Origin: Tanypteryx hageni
Lineage: Eukaryota > Arthropoda > Insecta > Odonata > Petaluridae
Direction of reading: 5' to 3'
NCBI GenBank assembly: GCA_028673005.1
Contig: CM054116.1
Span: forward strand, 95,686,707 to 95,750,706
DNA: 64,000 nucleotides
Position numbers and translations under genes: made by a program. The notes below the pieces were generated by a model, which ran no database searches, was not told the origin of the DNA, and saw only the letters and a list, made by a program, of their open reading frames with translations. Of this stretch, positions 24,101 through 36,134 are shown one piece after another. Numbering within the stretch: the stretch's first letter is position 1; each line of letters starts with the position of its first letter.

Positions 24101-27100
24101 CATCTTCTTCTTTTTCTTCTTCTGAGGTCGTCTCGATTTCTGTCTGTGCGTCCTTAGAATTCTTGCTCTTCATTTTCTGTACTTTCTTATCTTTCTTCCT
24201 GTCTTCCATATTTAATTTCCTCTTACGCATGGTTGATAAATTCATTTTACACGTGGTTGTTACTTTCCTTTTTTATTTTCGAGCTCTTTTTTATGGCGAA
24301 TTGGTTAAGACTGCAGATATTCCACGCGGACGACCCGCAGTCTTTCCCTTTGACGTATTTCCCACTCGTGGAACTGGTATAATTTGATCTAGGGAAACAG
24401 AAAAATCACTCACTGGATTTTGATTTGGTGTAGCCCAGGAAGAATATACTGGTTGAGACGTAGGCCTATCATGTGGCAAACTTACGACATGAGGCTGATT
24501 TCTTGCTTCCTCTTGATGAGTTGAACTTATGTTAAGGGTTCATAGCTCTTCCTTGATTTCTGTGGTCTCAGCAGCAATGAAATCGCTGTCTGAGAATACG
24601 TGTGGATTGATCGGCCAAATGCCAGTTGCCTTAAATCCGTTCAGAGCAGTAGTCATCGTGGTAGCTCTAACAAATGCATCTTCCGACAACTCTGCAACTT
24701 GAACGTTGTAACTGCGCCACCTGGATATGTCCACAACCAATTGGTTATTGCTTGGTCGTAGAAGGTGCTATACGGTTTCATAAACGCCAAATCAAGGGGC
24801 TGCATACGGTGCGTGCAGTGCGGTGGAAAACAGAGCAAGACGACACAATTTTCCCTAGCAAGCTCGACGACAGCAGGTTTTGCGTATGAGTTGCATGACC
24901 ATCTAGGAGCAGCAGAACTGGTTTGTCCTTGGTAGCATGACTAAAGCTGATGAACCGTTTGAACCATCGTTCAAAAATGTTGCTTGGCATCCAACCACTA
25001 ATGTGACATTATGCCCCAAGCACCTGGAGGAGAGCCGTTAAACAATTCTGGCCTTATTAATTGCGATGAAAACGCTGAACCAGCTGCACTAAAACAAAGT
25101 TTTACAGTTACGGTTGGTCCTCTTTCTGCAAAGGTTATAGCTCCAACCTGTTTCCTGGCCTTTGTTGTGATGATTTTTTACTTTGATTTTGATACAGATT
25201 ATATGCCAGTCTCATCACAGTCATATATTATACCAGGTGTGAGTTCATACTTATAAATCAAGGCATCTACATCTACATTATACCCTGCAAGTCACCTTTT
25301 TGGTGGATGGCAGGGGGTGCAGTGCACCAAGGGTCCATAGTTTTCCTACGTTATCTTTTTCTAGTATGGTCTCTTATCGTCCTAGGGAAAAACGATCCTC
25401 TATATCGCTCCGTTCTACAGTCGATCTCGCGAATCTTATCCTCACTGTCCTGCCTTCCGAGATACGTCGGGCTTCTGATAAGTCCTACTACCTCATTCGC
25501 TAGTCCTTCCGACATAAATTTTTCCAGTAGTTTAATTCTAGCCTGCAGCCTACGTTCCTCTAACGATGTCCATTTCAGATTTTCTATTAATGATGTTACG
25601 CTTTGTTTACTATCGTAATTCCTCTTTACAAATCTAGCTGCCCTGCGCTGAACCTTTTCTAACTCGTTAGTGAGTCCCTTTTCGTAAGGATCCCACACAG
25701 CTGAAGCATATTCGACCTGCGGTCGAACCAAGGATAAATAACATATTTCTTTCACTTTTTCGGAGCTATTTCGAACTATTCTCCCTATAAAGGCCAGCTT
25801 TTTGTTTGCGGCACCTATCAATCGGCGAATGTGGGTGTCCCACGAGAGATCACGATGGATCGTGACTCCGAGGTATTTAATCGAGTCTGAAACTGGGATC
25901 TCTACTCCGTCCAACGAATAATTATTATTCAACGAGATACTCTTGGTTCTCCAGAAGTGAATGACGCAGCTTTTCTTTTGGTTTATCTCTAACTGCCATT
26001 CCTTACACCATGCAGAAATAGCTTCTAGGTCATTTTGGAGATACTGGTGGTCTTCCGGATTGCTTATTTCTCTATAGATGACGGTGTCGTCCGCGAAAAG
26101 CCTAATTTTACTTCTGACTACTGAGCTGATATCGTTTATATAAATTAGAAATAATAACGGATCAATTACACTACCCTGTGGAACGCCAGAGACAACCTCC
26201 ACCAAGTTCGAAGATTTTCCATCTATAACAACCATCTGCTTCCTATGATTTAAAAATTCACGGATCCAACTAACGATTTTAGAATTAACGCCTAAGGTTT
26301 CTAATTTCGTTATTAACTTCCTGTGAGGTACCTTATCAAAGGCTTTCCTAAAATCTAAGAAGATGGCATCGACCTGCTTATTCTTTTCTCCGCTTCTCAG
26401 TAAACAATTTACAAAAAGACCGAGCTGAGTATCACATGACCTACCTTTCCTGAAGCCGTGTTCACAATCATCTAACAATAAATTACTATCAAGAAATCGC
26501 ATTATGTTGCTAACGAGTATATGCTCGAGAATCTTACACGATATCGAAGTTAAAGAAATCGGTCTGTAATTTTCTGGGTTCTCCTTGTCGCCGCCCTTAT
26601 GAATTGGGGGTAACGTGCGCTAACCTCCAGTCGCTAGGGACCTCTGCGCGAGAAATGGATTTCTCGAAGATTATCAGAAGAAAAGGTGCTATTTCTTCAG
26701 CTAATTCTTTTAAAACGCGAGCAGGAATTTCTTCGGGGCCAGTGGCTTTGTTATGTCTGATGGAACTTAATTGCTTTGCTATTCCCGCCTCAGAAAATAC
26801 TATATCGTCCATCAGGTCCCCCCTTATTACGGGTGCATAATGTACGCAGTGGTCGCTGACGGCTGTGAATGCTTTTACAAAATGACCGTTTAACAGGTTG
26901 GCTTTCTCTACGCTATCATGAATAACGGCACCCGAGTCATTACGCAGGGAAGGTATTGTAGGGCCTCTACCTTGGACCTCTCTCACATAGGACCAAAACG
27001 CTTTAGGGTCCTCCTTCAAATAATTACTTAATACCTTATTCCGGAAGTTAGTAAAAGCCTCGCGCATAGTAGTTCTCGCTTTAATGCGGGATTCCTTATA

Positions 27101-30100
27101 CGTCTTAACTTTAGTTGCTCTATATTCATCGGATGATGTAGACGGCATATTTTTTATTTTCGCGTGGCTTATTCTCTGACGCCTAAGCGCACTCCTAACT
27201 TGCTTATTGTACCAACGTGGCTCTTTATTGTCGACCTTCAATTTAATTGGAATGTACTTATCGATACTCTCTAGCATTATATCCTTGAATAGTTTCCATG
27301 ACGACTCAGCACCTGATCGTTCGGTCATATCACGGAAGCCAGGTAGTATTTCTCGTAGGCGCGACCTGAAGCTTGAAAAGTTTGCCCTAGCAAATATATA
27401 AAACTTTCTTTGAGGCTTGAGGTGCCTATCGATTTTCAACTTACACTCTGCATATACGGCCTGATGATCACTTATCCCATCTTCAATGGTGACTTTGTTT
27501 ATTCTTTCTGGGACGTTAGTTGCTAATAAATCTAATATGTTTCCCGATCGCGTTGGCTTTCTGACTAATTGAAGGAGAGAGTGCTCGCAGAATGTTTCGA
27601 TTAATGCCTCACAGGATTCGCGTTCTTTACCTCTAGATTCGAAACATAGATTTTCCCAATCAATTGAGTGTAAGTTAAAGTCACCACCGACTATAACGAT
27701 ACCATCTTGATTTATCAGTCTAAGCTTTGATAATTGTTTCTCGAGACTTAAAATACAATCTACACCAGCGTTAGGTGTCCTGTAAAACGAGCATATGAAT
27801 ACCTTTTTGGAGCCATCTTTACCTATGCGGCACCAAACACTCTCGATATCCTCGTCACTTATAGGAATCTCACTGCTATCGTACTTATCGCTAACCGCTA
27901 TGAAAACTCCCCCGCCCGATCTATTAGCGCGATCTTTTCTATAGACACGATAGTCTCTAGGAAATATCTCCTGACTCTGAATCTCATCCGTTAACCAACT
28001 TTCTGTGCCTATCACGACGTCGGCCTGCAGACTGCGAATAAGATGCTCGAACTCTGCAATTTTCCTACGGATGCTGCGACAGTTCAGTACGACGACGTTT
28101 AATTTCTCACTATCACTTCGCATACTAATCTCACCCTTGACTTTCTCTTCCACTCTAAAACTACATGCGCTCCCACCACAATCACTCCCACGACTGTATG
28201 GCGTCGCATCAAAATTGGAATTGCGACCCGTCGCGCCCTTTACGGAACAGTCTATCGCGAAATTGGTGCTGCATGTTACGCTCGGTGTATATTCTATCAT
28301 TAGATAATCTTTCGGGATTCTTATTTTCTACAAATGTATCGATTATCCCCTGACCCAAAACTGACCTACACCCTGCCCTACTCTCTAGCCTAAAAAATCC
28401 CTACTGTGCTCGAGAATCCTACTCGCTACTCTCTGAGCCGATTCGGGCGTGTAGTGAACACCAGAGTGATCCAGTGGTGCCCTGCACGATTCGATAATCG
28501 GTCGTAGGTCGACGAAGTCCACTCCCAAATCCCGACAGAAATTCCACAGCCTTCGGTTCAGACCTTCAACTCTACTCCAAACCTCAGAACCGCGGTCAAT
28601 CCTAGGGACTATACTGCAGACAGTAAGCCGCACATCGGAACCCGACTCCTCTCGGACACGAGCAACCTCAGAGGCCAAGTCCTTAAAAGAACTTAAAATC
28701 TCCTCGGACCCGCGCTTCGAGGCGTCGTTAGTCCCAACATGGGCCACCACCCGCAGCCGAGAGCAACCTGTCGCCACTACCGCTTCTCTCACCGTGTTGG
28801 TCACTTGCGGCACCGTGCCTCCTGATATACATCTGGAGAAGATCCGCTCTTCAACTCCCTCCCGGCGGGCACTGGATAACAGGGGTGCCATTACACGCCG
28901 AACGTTAGAGCTACCTAACACTAACAACCCTCCCTTCCCAACCCGACTCACCTTGGGCCCGGCCTCCATCGAAGAGACGGGAGTGGGTACGGGCGCAATG
29001 GCCGTGGAGTCGTCCTCCGACAACACCTCGAACCTATTACTGACAGGAAGAGAGTCCGCCGAAGCATTCCCAACTCCCTGCCTCCGCAGCACCACCCCAC
29101 GATCTCCCCGAGTGGACACCACTCTCCACTCATCGGATTTCCCAGCCCGAGGACCCTCAGCCCGCGGTAAGGAGTCAGAGTCAACCCCGATCACTCTACC
29201 GGCTGCCGCACCCAGGCGAACCCGGGCCGCCAATTTGGCGCGGCGAGCTTTCAGGGATGACCCCGCACCCCCCACACGAACCAAGGCTGCCTCGGACCTT
29301 TCCACCCTCTGAAGGAGGTCCGCAACCACCCTCTCCAGCTCCGTGATTCGAGCCCTCATGGCCTCGCAACCAGCGGCGCACAAGAAGGAGGAAACGGGAG
29401 TCCTCGGTGAAGCCATCCTAAACCTACCTAATTTATATACTAACGCAAAAGAATTACAATATAAAAACAAAAGCTGAAATGGGATAAGGCTAAAGAATTT
29501 GGTCTGTTTTAAAGCGGGGACGCTCTTCGTGTAGCGTACGAGAAAAGGTCAAACGCTGGTATAAAGTGAAAGGCGTAAACAACACAAACAAGGTTAGATC
29601 ACGCACAGGAGATGATAGTACACAACAACAAAAAATATAAATACTATGGAGCGTAAAACTAAAACAACCTTACAAATGTAACGAGAATATGCTAATACAC
29701 AATAACTACTATGATATAAATATTATTTTCTAAAAGGGAGAATAAAATTTCTAACAAGAAACTACGAGGCTTAAAAGTTAACTATTACGGTAGAGAAAAA
29801 TAAAAACTATAACGTGGATGTTATAACAAAACTAATTACATAACTTAAACGAATGTTAAATAAAATTACCGAAGGATAACAATGGAATAAAGTAAATTGT
29901 TAGTTCTACTTAACACTACAGCTACTCTAATGCTACAGCTACTCTAGTCGCTCGAGGCTACGTAGGAGCTCGCAGGAGCAAGTGAAAGGCACGTCCGTTC
30001 ACTTCAACAGCATCATGATGCTTAAAAATTTTAGAGACTTGTACTTTGTTGAAGTCCACTGATCTGGCTTTAGAGGTTAGCTCGGGTTTTCTGATTGATA

Positions 30101-33100
30101 GATCTGGATGCCTTTTCAAAAAAACCGCGAAGCCGTTCTAAGCCAACGTTTCTGTATTTTATCAATTATTTAGGTTAAAAAAGTTATTAAAAACAAAGAT
30201 TGACTCCTGGAATGAGTCATGTTTCACCGTGATAGGTTATGGGCCTGTACAGATAGGCTGTTATAAAAATAAACCTTCTCAGACAGGTTTTTAATGAGTT
30301 ATTCATATCTTATGTAAATTTATATTCAGATAGATTTTATTTATTAAGTTTTAAATTTAATCATAACAGTAATAAATTCATGGAGTCATAGTGGGGTAAG
30401 ACATCCTTCCCTACGTGTGAGTACCCCGTCTTGCCTCATGGCGACATTTTATATTGTCTTTAACCTAGGTTATGCAATGAAACTGTAATTTGATTAAGTT
30501 TTATATGGACTTACTATTTAAGGACACGTCTACAAGTATAATATATTGACATTACAGTATCATGTATGAAACTCACCTGAATCTGTGAAAAATAGACGAA
30601 AATAACATCAAACGGTGGCGAAATCAATATTCCTATGTCACATCTACAAAACGAATGCAATGTGACTCCTCTGCTGTCTGACCTCGCTGAAGTACATTTG
30701 GAAGTAGTTCCCTAAATCGCCGACAAGTAGGACCACTTGTTAGGAAATTATACTATTCCCTCTATCTTTCCCCATACCCCGTCTTACCTCACCTTTCCCT
30801 ACGTCTCAATTGTACTCTGCATGATAATAAATTAAAATCAAATATGATTGAACTAATCTAAAACGTTTATTCTTTTAATTAATTAGAATCTTTTCTTTGT
30901 GCAATTTATTTTTATCGATAGTATCAATAAGTAACGTCATCCCTTTCTTCCTTATTCTCAGTCATTTCAAGATGGCAGCATTTTCTGCAGGAATGATTCT
31001 TCTAGGGTCTTGGATGGCTGCAGGATTTATTGCCCTAAAATATGACTATACGCCCAGGTGAGTGATTACTCTTAGACTTTCGGGTCAATTTTTTTATTCG
31101 TTCACTGAATGATTGCCATTTTCATTTCATTATAATTTATAAGTCAAATAAAATCTTACATTCTTTATAACTTTTTACTATCTATTGTATAAATATTTAT
31201 AAATTAGTCAGGTGGCCAGAGAGAGAATTCCTAGTTATTAGTGGAAAAATAAAGTATACCATTAAAGATTTACATATAAACATTTCATAACAATGTGCTT
31301 GTATATCAATATGTACAAGCTTGGGAGTGAAGAATTGGAACATATAACGGTACAAACCGTTGCCTTGGCAAGATTCGAACCCACGACTGCAATAATATAT
31401 CGTAGATACTCCAGCCACTCCTTTACCAAAGCTGGCAAAAAATTTTCGACCGCGACAGGACTCTTAGAGTGCAATTTTCGGATCCGAAGTCCGACGCCTT
31501 ATCCATTAGGCCACGCGGTATTATGAAGATAATACCGAATTTTTATTTTGTATAAGCTAATGTGTTTTCTAACAAATTATTGACAAAAAGTGGAGTATTT
31601 GCTCGCATACAAACCGCGCCACACGATTTTTCAATGAGGTTCCAAAAATATATTGAAATAGTGAATAAAAGAAGAAAAATTTCGCGATTAGGCCTAAAAC
31701 ATCCTGAGAAACGAACAAGATGGAAAAGTATACTCCATAAATGGAATACACAGAAATATCAAAGGCGTTATTAATGGGAAATACGTATGAAACGGCATTG
31801 AAAGATTGGGCGATTCTCGAATTTTTATCTCCAAAACTATAAGTCGTAATTATATGGTCTCGTGGACTATCTTGTAGTAAATGTTGTTCTCTACCCAAAT
31901 AAAATTTTTAATCTATACCTCACAGATCATATAAGAGTATGGGAGAGAAATATATAGATTTTTAATTGTTGTTTGTTAAGAGAACAAAATATATGTTTTG
32001 CTCGGATTTTCTCGAATTTTTATCTCCGAAGCCATAACTCGTAATCTCGGGAAATATCTTGTAGTAAATCTTGTCCTCTATCCGAATAAATTTTATAAAC
32101 CATGCCTCACAGATCATTTAAAGGCGTTGGATAGAAAAAAATGAATTTTAATTGTTGTTTGCCGAGAGAACCATCTTATCGTTAGATCGATGTAAACAAA
32201 ATATGCGTTGTTTTGCTCGGAATTTTCTCGAATTTTTCTCCAAAACCATAACTCGTAATTATGTGGCGCGGACTTTCTTGTAGTAAATGCTGTTCTCTAT
32301 CCGAATAAATTTTTAAATCTATACTTTACCAAACATATAAGAGCTAGGGAGAGAAAAGTTTGGTACTTCATTGTTGCTTGATGGATGCCATTTAACGAGA
32401 TACGAATAAGTATAAGTTTATTAAAGTAACTATGTAAAGTGGAAATTCTAATTGACGGATTCAGTTGAAAATCACAATTTGGCGACAAATTCTAATAACA
32501 ATCACTCATACTCAATTAAATTAAAATCCGTCCTGCGGTTTAGGAGATGAAAGTTACGACGGACGGACCAGACGTGCCCATAAGGCGTTCCGCTATTACC
32601 GCTTCACTGGTAAAGAACGCCTAAAAATCACTAATAAATGCCATTCCCTGCACAAATTTAATAAATACCATTATTTAAAATGAAAAGTCTTTCCGAATAC
32701 CGTCTTTCCCTTTTTTTAACTCGTACTTATTCTTTGGCTTCAGTGTGTGGCAGTATTATTTCAATAGCTTGTATTAAACGTAGCCCTAAAATATCCGTTC
32801 CCATTAATTTCCTGCTCATTTCTGTAATAATTCCGTGCCTGTATTGTTTGGATTTGTAAAATTAACTGCTACCATGACCGTGCCACGCGATATTTGTTTA
32901 TATAGCACGTGAACCATAAAAAACTGAAAATCGAATATTGTCCCGGTTTTATTTCTTAGAATATTTTGGTCTCGATTTCGTCCTTAAGAATACGGACACC
33001 CTAAATCAGAGGTTTTCAATACGCGAAACCGGGTCTAGGACAGTTAGACGCAGCCAGTTCAACTGTCCCATTCCCACGCGAACCCATAGGGGAACGTGCT

Positions 33101-36066
33101 GCGTTTTGAAGGACTCGGAAATATCAAATATTATAATATTTCTACTTACTTCAGTTTTCACACATGAATTTTGAATCAAAGGCTGTGATTTAACGATTAC
33201 GTATATCGCTATAAAAAGCTGTAGGGAGATTTTTGCAGACGAGGGAGAATTGGGATAGAAAATTATCTCTTGCATCACAGTACGTATGTTCATGGGCGTC
33301 CACTGGGGGGGAGCAAGGGGGGCATTTGCCCCCTCTGGATCAGGCCTCTGTGTCAAGGAAAAACAAGTATTGATGTCTGGTTACGTCAGTGAATTAACGC
33401 GGCAATTTTTCTGAGGTCGGGCAAGCAGGTAGGGACCCCCTGCAATATGTTTGAAACAAACCACTAAAATATTAAGCCCACCAAACACGGGGCTTGTCTA
33501 CCGCCCCTCCCCCTAGAAAAGTTCCAGCGGACATCGGCAGGCCTTTTCTCGCGCGAAAAGTCGCAAACGGTGGTTAATTACGTGTGGTAAAAATTGAAAT
33601 ATATCATACATTATTATTTACTACTGACATTTATATTCCTACGCGGGGGAGTAAGCGACTTCAAAAAATTTCCAAAAGTTTAAAAAACTCCTGTTCCTGG
33701 TACAATGGGTAATACAGCCGAAAGAGACAGACACGCGAAATCACGAGATGCGACTCTAACACATCGTACGCAGGTTTCTCTGCTTCGCCGTGTTGACGTT
33801 TATGCATGAATTTAGTGTTTTTAATTAAAACAATTCATTCTCCCTCACTCTCTTCCTCTCTCTCCCTTTCAATCTCCCCCCAAAAATTAGCTAATATCTC
33901 CCAAAGCCTGACGGAATTTCAAATATTTAATTATTTATTGTGTGTGATATGTCCTTGGCTCTTACACCGACGGTGCTGATGTACGTGATAGACTCACAAA
34001 CATGGCTCATTATTTAAATAGATTAATATCTTTATATTACGACATAACGCTTGGAATGCCATCAGAGTGCCGATACGCGAAGTTTGTATGTGCAGACAAC
34101 CTTCCCTTTCCCCGCAAAATTTTACACACAGCGGGAAGAGAAATGAAAGCGACTTCCAAAGCGTAAGCAAAAATCACCGAAATGACACTCCAGGTAGAAT
34201 TATCGGAATACGACACCAAACTTTGACGATACGTTGGCACCTGACAGACTACGATATATTTCTCGCGGAGCTTAGAAGAATCCTGCTGCGATCACGGATG
34301 GTTTTTAAAATTACAGTGTGATAGGATCATTATACATTTGCGAACAAGAAGATCCATTAATTTCTTCACTTTTCCTTATCACCTAGCGTACAAATAAAGA
34401 TGAGAAAGTTGAGCGGAAAAAAATTATTCCCTCCTTAAAAAACAGAGGGAGGGGAGATGTCGCAAGAGAAGGCGGTAAAGCCATTTGCTCGAATAAATGT
34501 TAAGCACACACTTCTACTGACATTGCAGTTTTAAATGAAAGAAGCTATATAAATTGCTCTCTTGACCAATATGTTTACAAAGTCGAAAGAGCAAAGAGAA
34601 TTTATTTTCTTGTTTAAAAAAGTCACTTGGCGGTTTTTGAGTGCGTGGGGAACGCATATTTGCGGTTGGAACGTAGAGAAAAAAAAAACAAAAATGACGA
34701 AATTTTTGAACAGATTTCATATTCCTTGAAATTTAATTTTTTAAACTTTGGTTATCTAAACGTAGCAACGGGGCGCGAAGTGGCGAACTGTTTTTTTTTT
34801 GCAGAAGCGATTCGTGTGTTTCATTATGCCGCCTTTTTAAGCAAAATGTTTCATATTTAATTATAAGTGGAGGCCCTGTAAGAGGACAGTCACGAGCTGC
34901 GGAATTTTAAAAATCGTTCAAATAGGCGACCGTTGTTTGCATAAAAGTCGCAAAACAAAATTTTTATCACGAGCTGTTACGTCATATACGTTTATGATTA
35001 TGATGACTTCCGTGGACCCTTCAAGATTGCGACGCTGATTACTGCCCACGCATGAAACCGTGCTTATAATGAAAATGCACAAATAATATTATCTCTTTGA
35101 GATACAGATGCAAGAATTAATGGGTTCTTACTATTTATACTTTTACAAAGTTCGGTCTAACCCTTTATTTGGAACGGGTGACAGAAATTCAACGCAAAAT
35201 ATGAAGTAGGATCTGGTGCACCATTTCTACAACGCAAAATATGTTCGTTTTAATACGAGACGGATTTTTCTCCACGGATTAAGCGAAAGACTTCGTGAAA
35301 TACTTTATTCGCATTTAGTGCACGTATATTACAGGTACATATAAAGATGTTGTTATTTGCGTGTCTGTGGTGGAAAAGCACCTCTTCTGACTTTTTTGTT
35401 AGAGCGCATTAAAAATATTTCGATAACGTGAGGTATTTTAGTTATTTGCCAGTTTTCAGGGCAATAACGATGCTCTGAAGAAGGGTTCTTCGATTTTTTT
35501 TGTGACGTAGCCCTTTGAGCAATTTTAAATAATCTATAATTAAATGGGCAATGCATGTACAAAAAAATTCTTCAAATTTACGCACGTAAATAATTTTAAA
35601 AAATAATGTGACACATTTCTCTTTTTTCTCATATTTTCCACGAAAAAAAGATTCGCGACCTGTCATTGTTACTATTAAGCTCGTTTATTTGAAGTGATAA
35701 GCAAAAACCTTGAAATAGTTTTATTATTCCAACGCTTCTGTCGGCTAAAACTTGCTTACAACGATTTATAACGCTATTAGTGTAACAAACATAACATCCT
35801 TATGTTCCTAGTTTATGTATCGAATTGACTAGAAAATTTATTATACGAGTTGTCGGTGCTTGCATACTGCAAGAACTTAAAAATCACCATACACCAAGAT
35901 CTAAACTCGTAAATAAAACAACGCGACATCATTTGAACTACACAGAGCCCGTTTAAATAAGGCAATAGTTTTCATTTTCCCAGATATTAAGTTTTCTATC
36001 CGGAATTTCTAAATTCTCTGGCGATCGGCTCGCGTCCAAGTTTTCGAATTTCAAGCTCAGATCGCC

Positions 36067-36134
<68 letters not shown>

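Larger units (their letters stand above)
25262..30020 (-). mobile_element. CR1/L2-group LINE, nearly full length (about 4.76 kb)
   Basis: On the minus strand: a 5' region of about 600 bases, ORF1 with an SGNH-esterase domain, ORF2 with endonuclease and reverse transcriptase, an 89-base 3' UTR and a terminal hexamer repeat (TGTAGA units) at 25262-25282. ORF1 with an esterase fold is a known trait of CR1-like LINEs. The only clear break is a one-base change in ORF2. No convincing target duplication was found, as is common for this group. Confidence 0.9.
23722..30799 (-). mobile_element. pogo/Tigger-like transposon, split by a CR1-like LINE
   Basis: Left end GGAGAAGGTGAGGTAAGACG and right end (reverse read) GGGAAAGGTGAGGTAAGACG pair over 24 bases with three mismatches. 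TA stands outside each end (23720-23721 and 30800-30801). CCCCGTCTTGCC-type motifs repeat inside both ends. The transposase runs on the minus strand: an N-terminal part at about 30023-30140 (FLKRHPDLSIRKPELTSKAR) and the DDE part at 24540-25260. A LINE of about 4.8 kb lies between them. Without the LINE the element is about 2.3 kb, normal for Tigger-like elements. Confidence 0.88.

Noticed and set aside
28794..29312. 172-codon frame on the plus strand
   Set aside because: It is the antisense shadow of the GC-rich LINE ORF1 on the minus strand.
31447..31520. Second functional tRNA-Arg gene
   Set aside because: The T arm and B box are destroyed and the acceptor stem loses a pair.
33293..33540. 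Possible transposon with G-run and C-run ends
   Set aside because: End pairing is too weak and no target duplication could be seen.
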